Shown here: piece by piece, positions 25,011 through 34,589 of the stretch
Position numbering within the stretch: position 1 is the stretch's first letter
Layout: each line of letters begins with the position of its first letter
Assembly: GCA_012798115.1 (NCBI GenBank)
Contig: JAAZNV010000014.1
Span: 1 to 46,496, forward strand
From: a candidate division WWE3 bacterium
GTDB taxonomy: Bacteria; Patescibacteriota; WWE3; UBA101185; UBA10185
Length of the DNA: 46,496 bases
Reading direction: 5' to 3'
Position numbers and translations under genes: made by a program
The notes under the pieces: generated by a model
Databases searched by the model: none
What the model was told of the DNA's origin: nothing
Seen by the model: the letters and a program-made list of their open reading frames with translations, nothing else

Positions 25011-25683
25011 TTACTACCTTCCCATCTCTTAAAGTAACTCTTCTCTTAGCAATTAAGGCTAAATCACTGTCGTGGGTAACAATGACAATAGTTATTCCTT
25101 TTTTGTTAAGATCTATAAACATTTTTTCAATTTCTTCACCTGTTTTTGAATCAAGATTCCCTGTAGGTTCATCTGCAAGAACTATTGAAGGGTTATTTAT
25201 TAAAGCCCTAGCTATTGCTACTCGTTGTCTTTCCCCTCCAGATAACTCATTTGATTTATTGTTAAGTCTTCCCTCAAGTCCTACTTGTTTAAGTAACTTC
25301 TTAGCTAATTCTTCTCTATCTCTTTCTTCAATTTTTTGTTTTGAATATTTTAATGGGAGCATAACATTTTCAAGAACTGTAGATCTAGGTAAGAGATTAA
25401 AGTCTTGAAATACAAATCCAATCTCCTTATTTCTAACTTCGGCTAATTCTTCCTCCGTCATTCCCTTAGTATTCTTATTATTTACGATTATTTCCCCACT
25501 TGTAGGAGTATCTAAAAGACCAATCATATGCATTAAACTTGATTTCCCAGCCCCAGATTTACCTGTAATTGATAAGAAATCACCTTTATAAACATCTAAA
25601 TTTACATTGGATACAGAAACTATCCTAGTTTTTCCCATATCGTATACTTTGCATACATTTTTAGCTTGTAGTACTGGAGTCAT
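24997..25683 (-). CDS. MacB/LolD-type ABC transporter ATP-binding protein
   Basis: 228 aa with Walker [12 protein letters not shown]-loop [11 protein letters not shown], signature LSGGERQR, Walker [13 protein letters not shown] and the H-loop THD. The [10 protein letters not shown] form is typical of the LolD/MacB group. It is cytoplasmic and drives the permease encoded just downstream, which it overlaps by 14 nt. The adaptor gene ends 3 nt upstream, so the three genes form one operon. Confidence 0.95.
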   Translation of the reverse strand: MTPVLQAKNVCKVYDMGKTRIVSVSNVNLDVYKGDFLSITGKSGAGKSSLMHMIGLLDTPTSGEIIVNNKNTKGMTEEELAEVRNKEIGFVFQDFNLLPRSTVLENVMLPLKYSKQKIEERDREELAKKLLKQVGLEGRLNNKSNELSGGERQRVAIARALINNPSIVLADEPTGNLDSKTGEEIEKMFIDLNKKGITIVIVTHDSDLALIAKRRVTLRDGKVVNEDK

Positions 25684-25686
25684 AGT

Positions 25687-26745
25687 TTAGTTAATAATTT
25701 TAGTAATATAACCTTCCTTAATTTCTACCTCATCTTTAGCTGGAACAACTATAATTTTATCTATTGATGTCTTTACTTCTGTATACAAATCACCCTCAAG
25801 TCCAATTTCAATGCTTTGTTTCATGGCCTTACCTTTATCTGATACCCAAACATACGGCTTATCATCGTCGTCAAAAAGGATATCACTATACAGTAAAGAA
25901 GGAACTTCCTTGGTAGACGAAGCAACAAGCATGTAAGCATCGCCTGTCATCCCAACAGCAAGATTATCTTCTGGTGATTTATCTATATCAACTTCTATGG
26001 TAAAACTACCATCAGAAGCATTTGCATGAGAAGGAAGCTTATTTACCTTACCTGTAAAAACCTTATCTCCATAAGAGTCTAGCTTTATTTCAACTTCTTG
26101 ATCAATTTTTATGCTTCCGTAGTCTTCTTGATCAACCAAGACTTCAAAGATAAAGTTATCAAGGCTTCCAACAGTCACAACTGTTTCTCCTAAAGTTGCA
26201 GTTTCCCCAACCTCTTTGGTTATATCAATAACAGTTCCATTAATTGGGGAAGAAATATTTGTTTTGGATAACGTTGCTACTTGAGCTTGATAACTGGCTT
26301 CTGCTTGGCTTAGAGATTCTTCGTATTCTTTAAGCTTAATTCCATAAGCTGTTGGCCCTCCTAATAGATCTTCGTTATCTTTCTTATTATGAATGAAAAG
26401 CTCCAATTCTTTTTTAGCAATATCCCTTGCATCTTTATAATATTGAACAGTTTGTTTTTGAGTATCGCTATCAATGCTAGCCAATATTTTTCCAGTCCAA
26501 ACCCCTTGACCTTCTTTTACGTAAATATCTTTAATAGCACCTGTTGAAACAAAACTAACATTTGCTTGTTCCTTGGCTTTTACATACCCGCTTGCAGATA
26601 TAGTCTTTTTTACCACTCTATTTTCAATGCTAGTTTTCTTAACAACTGAAGTTAAGTTTGTTCTAGAGTTAAAGTAAATGAACATACCAACTAGGATAAT
26701 AATAAATGGAATGAACTTTCTAGTTTTCTTATAAATACTTTTCAT
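25687..26745 (-). CDS. MacA/HlyD-type periplasmic adaptor protein
   Basis: 352 aa with an N-terminal membrane helix (FIPFIIILVGMFIYF). The biotinyl-lipoyl half motifs are VSFVSTGAIKDIYVKEGQGV and SPINGTVIDITKEVGE, separated by a coiled-coil hairpin, and a beta-barrel domain follows. This is the RND/MacA adaptor layout. No outer-membrane partner is present, as expected for a cell without a typical outer membrane. It is the first gene of the adaptor-ATPase-permease operon. The divergent dgkA-like gene starts 24 bp away, so the two promoters overlap. Confidence 0.92.
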   Translation of the reverse strand: MKSIYKKTRKFIPFIIILVGMFIYFNSRTNLTSVVKKTSIENRVVKKTISASGYVKAKEQANVSFVSTGAIKDIYVKEGQGVWTGKILASIDSDTQKQTVQYYKDARDIAKKELELFIHNKKDNEDLLGGPTAYGIKLKEYEESLSQAEASYQAQVATLSKTNISSPINGTVIDITKEVGETATLGETVVTVGSLDNFIFEVLVDQEDYGSIKIDQEVEIKLDSYGDKVFTGKVNKLPSHANASDGSFTIEVDIDKSPEDNLAVGMTGDAYMLVASSTKEVPSLLYSDILFDDDDKPYVWVSDKGKAMKQSIEIGLEGDLYTEVKTSIDKIIVVPAKDEVEIKEGYITKIIN

Positions 26746-26757
26746 AGTGTGTTATGT

Positions 26758-26763
26758 TATCAT
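26758..26763 (+). promoter_or_regulatory. -10 box of the dgkA-like gene, leaderless
   Basis: TATCAT ends 6 nt before the ATG at 26770. This supports 26770 over the track start at 26749. Confidence 0.45.
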
Positions 26764-26769
26764 TTTAGC

Positions 26770-27144
26770 ATGATAAAACTATTCAACCATCGCCATCCTA
26801 TAAGACAAGTTAAAAGTTTTAAGTATGCTTTTGAAGGCATCCTCCATGCCATAATTAACGAACCGAACTTTAGAATTCAAATGTTCATTGTAGCACTTGC
26901 ATCATTCCTTGGCAAATTCTATAAAATAACAAATATAGAATGGTCAATTATGATAATTGCTCTTGGGCTTTTACTAGCTGCAGAAATAATAAATACAGTT
27001 GTAGAAGAAATAATGGATCATTTTACCAAAGAAAATGATCCAGTCGTTAAAATAATAAAAGATTTATCTGCTAGTTTCGTATTAGTGTTTGCACTTACAG
27101 CAGGAACAATTTTATACTTAACATTCTACCAAAAGATATTTTAA
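26770..27144 (+). CDS. dgkA: Diacylglycerol/undecaprenol kinase (DagK prokaryotic family)
   Basis: 124 aa with three transmembrane helices and the family signature AAEIINTVVEEIMD, where the Glu and Asn residues coordinate the metal, plus KDLSASFVL in place of the common KDxAAGAV. NEPNFRIQ near the front is also typical. In organisms without an outer membrane this enzyme usually phosphorylates undecaprenol and feeds cell-wall synthesis. I start at the ATG at 26770 (MIKLFNHRH), which has a TATCAT box 6 nt upstream; the track start would add seven residues. The gene is divergent from the MacAB-like operon. Confidence 0.9.
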   Translation: MIKLFNHRHPIRQVKSFKYAFEGILHAIINEPNFRIQMFIVALASFLGKFYKITNIEWSIMIIALGLLLAAEIINTVVEEIMDHFTKENDPVVKIIKDLSASFVLVFALTAGTILYLTFYQKIF

Positions 27145-27150
27145 TCTAAA

Positions 27151-28770
27151 CTAATAACCTTTAGAAACAATTTCTTCTAAAGTTCCAGGAGCCATAATGT
27201 ATATCCTTACAAAATCTCTTCCATCTCTTGTTAAAGTATGAACAGGTTCATAATGTTGTGTCCAATAAGATGCCTTTTCTGATAAGGTATCATTAGTAAA
27301 ACTTTGAGGGTTTTTAACGTGGATATAAAAACCTGCTTTGTCAGAACCTTTTTCTAACCCAACGTAATGTCTAGCTATAGATTTTCTTTCATTAGTAGTA
27401 TAAGCATCGATCTCAGGATGAGCTAAAATGAAATCTCTTATTCCTTCCCAATCTCTAAAGTATGGAAAACCAAACATACTTAAATGATATACAACCGATG
27501 GCTTTGGAAATGTCCAAATCAAAAACTTTTCTTCTTCCCAAGGATATTCCTTATTATTATCAACAAATACTGCATATGATTGAGCAGCTAAAAATCCAAA
27601 TAAAAGAAAGGATCCTAAGAAATTGAGCATCTTAACTAAATCTACTTCAAATATCTTGAATGCAAAACTCTCTAAAGCTACAAAACCAAAAGCTAAAATA
27701 ATAAACGACGGTAGTATATAGTTATAAATATGTGTACCTGGAAGGTACATTACAAACTCATAAGCAAAAACTGAAAGACCCACCCACAGTAATAAACAAG
27801 CCACTTTCAACTTTTCTTCATTTATTAAACTCATAAGTTCAGTGGTTCCTTTAAAAGCTCTTGTAATAATTTCTGGGACTTTAATAATCTTGTGAATCTT
27901 TTCCCTGGAAAGACCTAACCCAATAAAAAGAATGCCCATTGCAAAAAGAATAAGATAAATGTGAATAACGTAAATAGGTTGATAAACAGTAAATAAATAT
28001 TTAGAGCTAGATACTTTTCCAGATTCTTCGCCAGTTATCCTAGAAGCCCAGTAATCCTTTGTTTTATCACTTACAAACATTGCAAAAGGAACATAAAAAG
28101 ATAAAAGAAGAAAAGAAGAAAGAATTCCAGATAACACAAATGTAACTAGCTTTTGTTTTTTTGGAAGATTTGTATTTTTAAACCACTTAAATAGTAAGTA
28201 AAAAACAAATGGAGCAATAAATATACCATCATAATGTGAAAGAATAGATAAAGCCCAAAATATCAACCCAAGATATATACCTTTAACTGTATATTTTTCT
28301 TCTTTAACAGATAAACTTAAAAAATATAAAGCTAGTACACTAAACAAGATAACAAAAGACTGATATTGAGCAATTCTAGAAAAAGCTACAAAGAAACCGT
28401 TTGTTGCCATAAAAAGAGATGCATAAAAAGCAATCTTTTTCCCAAAGTTAATCTCAACAAATCTAAAAAAGAAATAAACAGCTAAAAACCCTGCTATTGC
28501 AAAAGGTAGTCTTACTAAGAATTGGTTGTTATATAAAGGATCTAAAAACTTTAGAAGATATGTAATAATAAACTGAACTGGGCCTTTTCTTTGATCCATA
28601 ATGTATCCAAAAAAAGATTGACCTGGCAAAGGAAGATATAATGCTTTTATTTCATCTCCTTGAAAATCTGAATATCCAAGATTTACAAATCTTAAAACAA
28701 AAGAAATTACCAAAACAATTATCAACTGAATATTTTCCTTTATAAGTTTAGCTGAAAGTAATTTTTTCAT
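27151..28770 (-). CDS. GT39-like polytopic glycosyltransferase
   Basis: 539 aa, about ten transmembrane helices. The first outside loop contains YSDFQGDEIKAL, with Asp and Glu in the place of the catalytic acid of GT-C/PMT enzymes. The helix that follows has the RKGPVQFIITYLL pattern found in ArnT/PMT_2 proteins. It probably moves a sugar from a polyprenyl-phosphate carrier onto an outside acceptor. TAAAAT lies 7 nt before the ATG, no SD. It is convergent with dgkA, and the HelD-like gene ends 15 nt upstream on the same strand. Confidence 0.85.
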   Translation of the reverse strand: MKKLLSAKLIKENIQLIIVLVISFVLRFVNLGYSDFQGDEIKALYLPLPGQSFFGYIMDQRKGPVQFIITYLLKFLDPLYNNQFLVRLPFAIAGFLAVYFFFRFVEINFGKKIAFYASLFMATNGFFVAFSRIAQYQSFVILFSVLALYFLSLSVKEEKYTVKGIYLGLIFWALSILSHYDGIFIAPFVFYLLFKWFKNTNLPKKQKLVTFVLSGILSSFLLLSFYVPFAMFVSDKTKDYWASRITGEESGKVSSSKYLFTVYQPIYVIHIYLILFAMGILFIGLGLSREKIHKIIKVPEIITRAFKGTTELMSLINEEKLKVACLLLWVGLSVFAYEFVMYLPGTHIYNYILPSFIILAFGFVALESFAFKIFEVDLVKMLNFLGSFLLFGFLAAQSYAVFVDNNKEYPWEEEKFLIWTFPKPSVVYHLSMFGFPYFRDWEGIRDFILAHPEIDAYTTNERKSIARHYVGLEKGSDKAGFYIHVKNPQSFTNDTLSEKASYWTQHYEPVHTLTRDGRDFVRIYIMAPGTLEEIVSKGY

Positions 28771-28785
28771 TGCTATTATTTTATA

Positions 28786-30843
28786 TTATTTTACTCCATA
28801 AATATAAAGTTCGTTCATTGCTCTTGTTGCTGATACAAAAGCTTCTCTTGCTTCACTAAAGCTTTTAATCTTTTTTAAATTCAACCCAAGCACATAAACT
28901 TTAGAAAACTCTAATCCTTTGCAATCCTTTTCACTCATCAAATAAATTCCTTTTGATGTATACCAGGTTTTTTCATTTGATTGGAGCTTAATTATTTTCT
29001 TTTTAGCTTCTTTAATGCTAAAAAGAATCTCTTGTGCCTTATCAAGATAATCATTAAAACATATTATTCCAATGCTTTTGTTTACTTCCTTTAGATCCTT
29101 TTTAATATCAATCTCAAACTTAGCAAGTAAATCTTCACTTGTTCTAAATAGTTCTATAACTGGATCATCTCCTACTCTATTTATAGATTTAGGAAGGTAA
29201 TCTTTTGTGTAAGGTTTAAGTATCTTATTTGCAAGACTTATTATTTGTTTTGTACTTCTATAGTTCTTGTTTAGTTCGAATTTTGAAGCATTCTTAGCTT
29301 CTTTGATGATTTCAGGAATAACTTTCCAATCTTCAATTCCACCTGGCTCTAAGGATTGATTTAAATCTCCAAATAAAGCAAATCTTCCTCTTAAGACTAT
29401 CTTGCTCAAAAAGAGATATTCTAAAGCACTAAAATCTTGAGCTTCATCAACAACACAATACTCAAACTTTTTCATTTTCCTTATTCCTACCAATTCAGAA
29501 TAAACATACAAGTAAACCAAGGTTTCACAGTAATTGAGCTTCTTCGAAGTATTTATTTCCAAGTTCTTTACAAATTTTCTAAGGGTATCATTTCTAATCT
29601 CATTTTTGATTTTATTTGCTAATCTTAATATTTTTCTTAAGGCTATAATATTTTCTTTATAAAACCATGTTCTAGGAGAATCTGGATTTTTTCTTAACAA
29701 ATCTTTTTGAACGTTAAGTTCTTCTATCACATCTTCTAAGATATCAAAGATGTTTTCATAAGGAGTTTCATCATAACTATACTTAAAGCTTGCAAAAGAT
29801 TCAAGATCAGGATCTTTAAATATATCATTTATTTTCTTTTCATACTTCTTTTGAGTAGCCTTAATTAAAAATTGAATTTTTTTAACTTTGCTTGTGTTAA
29901 ATTCTCCTTTTCTTTCCATATCATTTAAATCAACACTAATACCCAATCCTTCCCTTAGTGCCATGTTAAACGCTACTTCTCTTATGGTTTTATAGGAAAC
30001 ATCAAAAATACCTAATTTTGGAAATAATGTAGATAAATAACCAGATAAAATTTGGCTCTTAGCAACAAGAAGACATCTTTCAGGTCTAATAACTTTAGGG
30101 TAATTAAAAAAAATGTGAGCTAATTTATGTATTGCTACTGTACTTTTTCCGCTTCCAACACATCCTTGAACAATACATATTTGTCTTGGATCCAGCTCAA
30201 TGATATCAAGTTGAGATTCTTGAATAGTTTGAATAATATCTTCAAGTACACCTCCTGTTCTTTTTTTAATTTTTTCAACTACAATAGTAGATTCATCTAA
30301 TTGAAGATCGTTATTGTAGTATCTAATGAATTCTCCATCTTGTATTTCAAATGTTCTTTTTAACTTTAAATCCTTAATCTCTCTACCAACAGGAGTATCA
30401 TAAAATACATTCTTTTGAGGATATCTGTATCTATAGTAAACGGATGCTACTTTGCTTCTCCAATCAGTAATAATAGGTTTATCTTCAGTGTATGAAAACT
30501 TCCCAATATAGTATTGATCTTCTTTCTTAGTTTTGCCATCATACAAATCTACTCTAGAAAAATATGGCTCCTTAAGTAAAAATTCTAATTCTTCAATTAC
30601 TCTATACTTGTCTCTAATGTTTAAGGCAGCGTTTTTTTGTTGAAGTTGATCAATAAACACATCAAAATCAGTCATTTCATAACCAAATGATCCAGTACCA
30701 CCTTCTCTTAGCTCTTTTAATCTTTCTATATTTTCACTGCTTATCACACTTAACGATTCACTGGCTGATTTACTAGCTTTTCTAAGTTTTGTTTTAACAC
30801 TTTTTAAATGAGATATTTCTTGTTTTTTAACCCTAGGATTCAT
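28786..30843 (-). CDS. HelD/UvrD-like superfamily 1 helicase
   Basis: 685 aa with Walker A GCVGSGKST (about 227), Walker B VVDEAQDFSALE (about 466), NKNYRSTKQI (motif IV), the KGLEFSKVYVLG region (motif V) and FVSATRAMNELYIYG (motif VI). The N-terminal coiled coil before the ATPase and the YYIGKFSYT-like pre-helicase segment are typical of HelD, which clears stalled RNA polymerase, rather than of UvrD proper. No nuclease domain is present. It starts inside the rsmI stop (ATGA overlap), so the two are translationally coupled. Confidence 0.82.
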   Translation of the reverse strand: MNPRVKKQEISHLKSVKTKLRKASKSASESLSVISSENIERLKELREGGTGSFGYEMTDFDVFIDQLQQKNAALNIRDKYRVIEELEFLLKEPYFSRVDLYDGKTKKEDQYYIGKFSYTEDKPIITDWRSKVASVYYRYRYPQKNVFYDTPVGREIKDLKLKRTFEIQDGEFIRYYNNDLQLDESTIVVEKIKKRTGGVLEDIIQTIQESQLDIIELDPRQICIVQGCVGSGKSTVAIHKLAHIFFNYPKVIRPERCLLVAKSQILSGYLSTLFPKLGIFDVSYKTIREVAFNMALREGLGISVDLNDMERKGEFNTSKVKKIQFLIKATQKKYEKKINDIFKDPDLESFASFKYSYDETPYENIFDILEDVIEELNVQKDLLRKNPDSPRTWFYKENIIALRKILRLANKIKNEIRNDTLRKFVKNLEINTSKKLNYCETLVYLYVYSELVGIRKMKKFEYCVVDEAQDFSALEYLFLSKIVLRGRFALFGDLNQSLEPGGIEDWKVIPEIIKEAKNASKFELNKNYRSTKQIISLANKILKPYTKDYLPKSINRVGDDPVIELFRTSEDLLAKFEIDIKKDLKEVNKSIGIICFNDYLDKAQEILFSIKEAKKKIIKLQSNEKTWYTSKGIYLMSEKDCKGLEFSKVYVLGLNLKKIKSFSEAREAFVSATRAMNELYIYGVK

Positions 30844-31526
30844 AAATTAAATCCTTCTTTACCAACTAAAACTACATATTCTCCCCTTAGTTTTTTATCT
30901 TTTAAAGTTGTGAGTAATGAAGAAACACTACTTCTAACAAATTTTTCATGTATCTTTGTCATTTCATTAGCTAAACATACATACCTATCTCCCAATACCT
31001 CCTTTATTTCTTCAAGAAGTTTTATAATCCTATATGGAGATTCATATATAACAAGAGTTGACTCTAAGTTGCCATAGCTTTTTAATATTTTTTTTCTGTC
31101 ACTTGATGACTTAGGTAAAAAGCCGATAAATGAAAATTTATCAGTAGGAAGTCCTGAAGAAATAAGAGAAGAGATTACTGCTGATGGCCCAGGGATAGAT
31201 ACAATATTAAAGCTTTCTTGTATTAAATCTCTTACTAACTTATACCCAGGATCAGATATTAATGGGGTGCCGCTATCTGATATTATGGCAATGTTATGCC
31301 CAGAGCTTAATATATCTATAATCTTAGGAAGCATAACATTATGATTTTGATCTCTGTATGAAAGTTGAGATTTAGTAATATTATACTTTTTAAGTATTTT
31401 ATCTGTTTCTCTTGTATCTTCTGAGAGGATTAAATCTACACTCTTAAGTGTTTCTATTGCTCTAAGAGTAATGTCGGACAGGTTCCCTATTGGTGTAGCC
31501 ACGATAAAGAGAGTACCTTTGTTCAT
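30840..31526 (-). CDS. rsmI: 16S rRNA (cytidine1402-2'-O)-methyltransferase RsmI
   Basis: 228 aa of the tetrapyrrole methylase-like fold. It opens TLFIVATPIGNLSDIT, the RsmI signature, followed by LSEDTRET, and SDSGTPLISDPG forms the SAM-binding site. It methylates the ribose of C1402 in the decoding centre of the 30S subunit. Full length. The upstream region has TATACT at about 31555-31560 as a plausible -10, and the rpmG terminator lies further up, so it seems to have its own promoter. The HelD-like gene overlaps its stop by 4 nt. Confidence 0.96.
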   Translation of the reverse strand: MNKGTLFIVATPIGNLSDITLRAIETLKSVDLILSEDTRETDKILKKYNITKSQLSYRDQNHNVMLPKIIDILSSGHNIAIISDSGTPLISDPGYKLVRDLIQESFNIVSIPGPSAVISSLISSGLPTDKFSFIGFLPKSSSDRKKILKSYGNLESTLVIYESPYRIIKLLEEIKEVLGDRYVCLANEMTKIHEKFVRSSVSSLLTTLKDKKLRGEYVVLVGKEGFNL

Positions 31527-31602
31527 TTTTTACTGAATAACTCAGTACGGATGAACAGTATATCACTTTTAACCCTCTAAGTGAAGTTAAGGCAAGAGGA
31601 TA

Positions 31603-31635
31603 CTACTACAAAAGAAAGCCCCTAATAAAGGAGCC
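31603..31635 (-). terminator. Terminator of rpmG
   Basis: On the minus strand GGCTCCT pairs with AGGGGCT-like sequence (31618-31623 and 31629-31634 on the plus strand) around a 5-nt loop, then TTTCTTTTG. It starts 28 nt after the rpmG stop. Confidence 0.6.
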
Positions 31636-31663
31636 AAAATAAGGAGAAAACACGTATAAATTA

Positions 31664-31840
31664 CTACTTTAACCTTTGGATTTCTTTATGAACAGTGTGC
31701 CTTCTTAGTTTTGGGTTGTATTTCTTAAGTTCTACCTTCCCTTCTGTATTAATACGATTCTTTTGTGTGATGTAGGAACGCATACCAGTTTCTGTGCACT
31801 CTAGTGCTATTAATATTCTATTGCCTTTCTTCTTAGCCAT
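31664..31840 (-). CDS. rpmG: 50S ribosomal protein bL33
   Basis: 58 aa beginning MAKKKGNRILIALECTET, which is bL33, and ending with RRHTVHKEIQR. The zinc-binding cysteines of the C+ form are missing, so it is the C- type. The ORF track adds twelve residues. I use the ATG at 31840, since the family starts with MAKK and TATAAT stands 12 nt before it. It is divergent from leuS, with 43 bp between the starts. Confidence 0.95.
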   Translation of the reverse strand: MAKKKGNRILIALECTETGMRSYITQKNRINTEGKVELKKYNPKLRRHTVHKEIQRLK

Positions 31841-31883
31841 GTATTGCAATATATTATAAAATCGTTTAGATTTCAACTATATT

Positions 31884-34334
31884 ATGGAAGCTTATGATCA
31901 TAAGAAAATAGAAGAAAAATGGAAGGACATATGGTTTAAAGAAAATCTTTACGAAGCTGAGGACTTTTCTAGCAAGCCTAAAAGATACATTTTAGCAGAG
32001 TTCCCTTATCCGTCAGGTAAAGCTATACATGTTGGTCATGCAATGAGGTATACAGTTCCTGATGTTTATTCAAGGTATCTAAGAATGAAAGGTTATAATG
32101 TAATGTTTCCAATGGGATGGGATGCTTTTGGTCTTCCAGCTGAAAATTATGCCATTAAAACCGGAGAACATCCATCTAAACTAACACATCAAATCATTAT
32201 TGATTACAAAGAAGCAGTTCAAAGAATGGGATATAGTTTTGATTGGAACAGAGAAATAGCCACCACTGATCCAAGTTACTATAAGTGGACACAATGGTTA
32301 TTTTTAAAGTTTTTTAATGCGGGACTTGCAGAATATAAAGAAGCTCCTGTTTGGTGGTGTGAAAGAATGAAAACAGTTCTAGCAGATGAGGAGGTAATAA
32401 ACGATAAGGATGGGAACAAAATATCTGAAAGAGGTGAATACCCTGTTGAAAAAAGAATGTTTAAGCAATGGGTATTAAAGACCCCTCAATATGCAGAAAA
32501 ACTCCTTGAAGGTTTGGATAAAGTTGATTTTCCAGACACAATTAAAACAGCTCAGAGAAATTGGATTGGTAAAAGTGAAGGTGCTGGAGTTTTATTTGAT
32601 ATTGAAGGAGAAAAAGCTCTTGTATTTACTACAAGACCAGATACTTTGTATGGAGTTACATTTATAGCAATAGCCCCAGAAAACCCCTTAGTTACAAAGC
32701 TAATTGATAGAGTTAAGAACAAAGAAGATGTCTTGCAGTATATAAACAAAGTAAAAGACAGATCTGACCTAGAAAGACAAATTGAAAAGGAAAAAACTGG
32801 AGTAATTCTGGAAGGGATAAGGGCAACTGTTCCTTTAGCAGGTAAAAAAGTTCCTGTCTTTGTTGCAGATTATGTTCTTGCAGGATATGGAACTGCTACC
32901 GTCATGGGAGTTCCTGCTCATGATGAGAGGGACTTTGACTTTGCAAAGAAGTTTAATTTAGAAATGGTGAAGGTTATTGAAAGCAAAGAAGGAAAGGTAG
33001 AAGAAAACAAGTGTTATGTAGGAGAAGGTACTATGGTAAACAGTGATAAGTACAATGGGATGAAATCTGAAGATTTTAAACAAAAGATAATGGAAGATTT
33101 AGAAAAAGAAGGATTAGGGAAACAAAGTACAATATTCAAGATTAGAGATTGGGTCTTTTCTAGGCAAAGATACTGGGGAGAGCCTATTCCACTTGTTCAT
33201 CTTGAAGATGGAACAATTAAGCCTATTGTTGATGTTAACAATCCTAGTGATGTCAAAAAGAAATTACCATTGGTTCTACCGGAGCTTCCAAACTATAGTC
33301 CTAACGAAGATGGATCTTCCCCTCTTGATAGAGATAAAGAATGGGTAAATACTGATTTTGATGGAAGAAAAGCAAAAAGAGAAACAAATACAATGCCAAA
33401 CTGGGCAGGATCTTGTTGGTATTACCTAAGGTATTGCGACCCTAAAAATGATGAAGCTTTTGCAGATAAAGAAAAGCTCAAGTATTGGCTTCCTGTAGAT
33501 AAATATTTTGGAGGTGCTGAACATACAACAATGCACCTTCTTTATTCAAGATTTTGGCATAGGTTCTTATATGACCAAAAACTAGTTCCAACTGAAGAAC
33601 CTTATCAATGGAGACTAAATGGAGGCCTTCTTCTTGGAGCTGATGGGAGAAAAATGTCTAAGTCTTATGGTAATGTTGTTGAACCAGGAGAATACATAGA
33701 AAAATATGGTGCTGATTCCTTAAGACTAAGCATATGTTTCTTAGGGCCATATGAGGACACATATCCTTGGAACTCCAACAGTATAAAAGCTACAAATAGG
33801 TTAATTCAGACAATTTACTCACTAAAAGACAAGTTAAGTAATGATAAACCAACAAAAGATGTTGAAAAGAGCTACAACTTGATGGTTAAGAATGTCACCA
33901 ATATGATAGAAAATCTAAAAATAAATACTTGTATTAGTGAAATTATGATTTTTGTTTCTAAATTTAAGAATGAAAAAAAGATAAATGAAGACATATACAA
34001 AGGATTAGTTAAAGTCATTTCTCCATTTGCTCCTTTTGTAGCGGAGGAGATATGGCAAGAAATAAACAAATTTAAGGAATGGAAAAGGGAGAACAGTGTT
34101 CATTTACAAGAATGGCCTTTATTTAATGAAAGTTTAATAGAAGAAAATATACTAACCATTCCAGTTCAAGTTAACGGAAAGGTAAGAACAAGCATTAAGG
34201 TAACAAAAGATGAAAGTGAAGATAGTGTCAAGGAAAGAGTTGAGAATAATGAAAAAGTTATTAAGTATTTAGAAGGAAAACCAATAAAAAAGTTTATTTA
34301 CATAAAAGGTAAGATTATTAATGTTGTTGTTTAA
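31884..34334 (+). CDS. leuS: Leucyl-tRNA synthetase
   Basis: 816 aa, normal length. It has the HIGH-type motif HVGHAMRYT (about residue 48), the CP1 editing domain with TTRPDTLYGVTFI and GYGTATVMGVPAHDERD, the KMSKS loop (about 591), and a C-terminal anticodon-binding domain. It charges tRNA-Leu in the cytoplasm; two of its substrates, tRNA-Leu AAG and CAG, are in this window. The start is close to a TATATT box and has no SD. No terminator follows directly; a separate non-coding RNA unit begins about 50 nt downstream. Confidence 0.97.
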   Translation: MEAYDHKKIEEKWKDIWFKENLYEAEDFSSKPKRYILAEFPYPSGKAIHVGHAMRYTVPDVYSRYLRMKGYNVMFPMGWDAFGLPAENYAIKTGEHPSKLTHQIIIDYKEAVQRMGYSFDWNREIATTDPSYYKWTQWLFLKFFNAGLAEYKEAPVWWCERMKTVLADEEVINDKDGNKISERGEYPVEKRMFKQWVLKTPQYAEKLLEGLDKVDFPDTIKTAQRNWIGKSEGAGVLFDIEGEKALVFTTRPDTLYGVTFIAIAPENPLVTKLIDRVKNKEDVLQYINKVKDRSDLERQIEKEKTGVILEGIRATVPLAGKKVPVFVADYVLAGYGTATVMGVPAHDERDFDFAKKFNLEMVKVIESKEGKVEENKCYVGEGTMVNSDKYNGMKSEDFKQKIMEDLEKEGLGKQSTIFKIRDWVFSRQRYWGEPIPLVHLEDGTIKPIVDVNNPSDVKKKLPLVLPELPNYSPNEDGSSPLDRDKEWVNTDFDGRKAKRETNTMPNWAGSCWYYLRYCDPKNDEAFADKEKLKYWLPVDKYFGGAEHTTMHLLYSRFWHRFLYDQKLVPTEEPYQWRLNGGLLLGADGRKMSKSYGNVVEPGEYIEKYGADSLRLSICFLGPYEDTYPWNSNSIKATNRLIQTIYSLKDKLSNDKPTKDVEKSYNLMVKNVTNMIENLKINTCISEIMIFVSKFKNEKKINEDIYKGLVKVISPFAPFVAEEIWQEINKFKEWKRENSVHLQEWPLFNESLIEENILTIPVQVNGKVRTSIKVTKDESEDSVKERVENNEKVIKYLEGKPIKKFIYIKGKIINVVV

Positions 34335-34354
34335 ACTATCTTAGTTGGTTTGAT

Positions 34355-34384
34355 TTGATTTTTAATATAGTTTCCTTTTATAAT
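34355..34384 (+). promoter_or_regulatory. Promoter of the 34.4-kb non-coding RNA
   Basis: TTGATT (34355-34360), an 18-bp spacer and a perfect TATAAT (34379-34384). The expected start is near 34391. No ORF with an SD follows before the terminator. Confidence 0.55.
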
Positions 34385-34390
34385 GTGTAC

Positions 34391-34565
34391 ACTCTCTTTT
34401 TGTTAGGAGTTTTTGTGGTTTTGTTTTAACGCAAGCAACCACAAAATCTAAAGTTCGCATTTGATGGGATACGTTGTGATACTAATCTGGGTTGCAACGC
34501 TCCCGCGGACACCAAGCCAGAAGGACGGACATTTTTTCTTTAAAATTTGTCCGTCCGTTTTTGTT
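34391..34565 (+). ncRNA. Structured non-coding RNA of about 170 nt, family unknown
   Basis: Between leuS and the SIMPL gene, a promoter is followed by three stem-loops and an intrinsic terminator. Hairpin 1 is TTTTGTGGTT/AACCACAAAA (34411-34420 and 34437-34446), a 10-bp stem. Hairpin 2 joins GGGA and CGTTG (34466-34476) with CAACG and TCCC (34495-34504), with unpaired bases inside. The last stem ends the transcript. I looked for SRP RNA (GGAAGCAG core), tmRNA and RNase P motifs and found none. It does not fold as the single long hairpin expected of 6S RNA. Its function is open. Confidence 0.6.
34523..34565 (+). terminator. Strong terminator of the 34.4-kb RNA
   Basis: GGACGGACA/TGTCCGTCC (34523-34531 and 34548-34556), 9 bp of GC-rich stem, then GTTTTTGTT. 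It lies just before the convergent SIMPL gene stop. Confidence 0.88.
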
Positions 34566-34589
34566 ATATTAACCTGTTGTTACTTATTA

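Noticed and set aside
31527-31600. Possible extra small RNA or leader between rpmG and rsmI
   Set aside because: Only the rpmG terminator and a plausible rsmI -10 box are seen; the rest shows no stable pairing.
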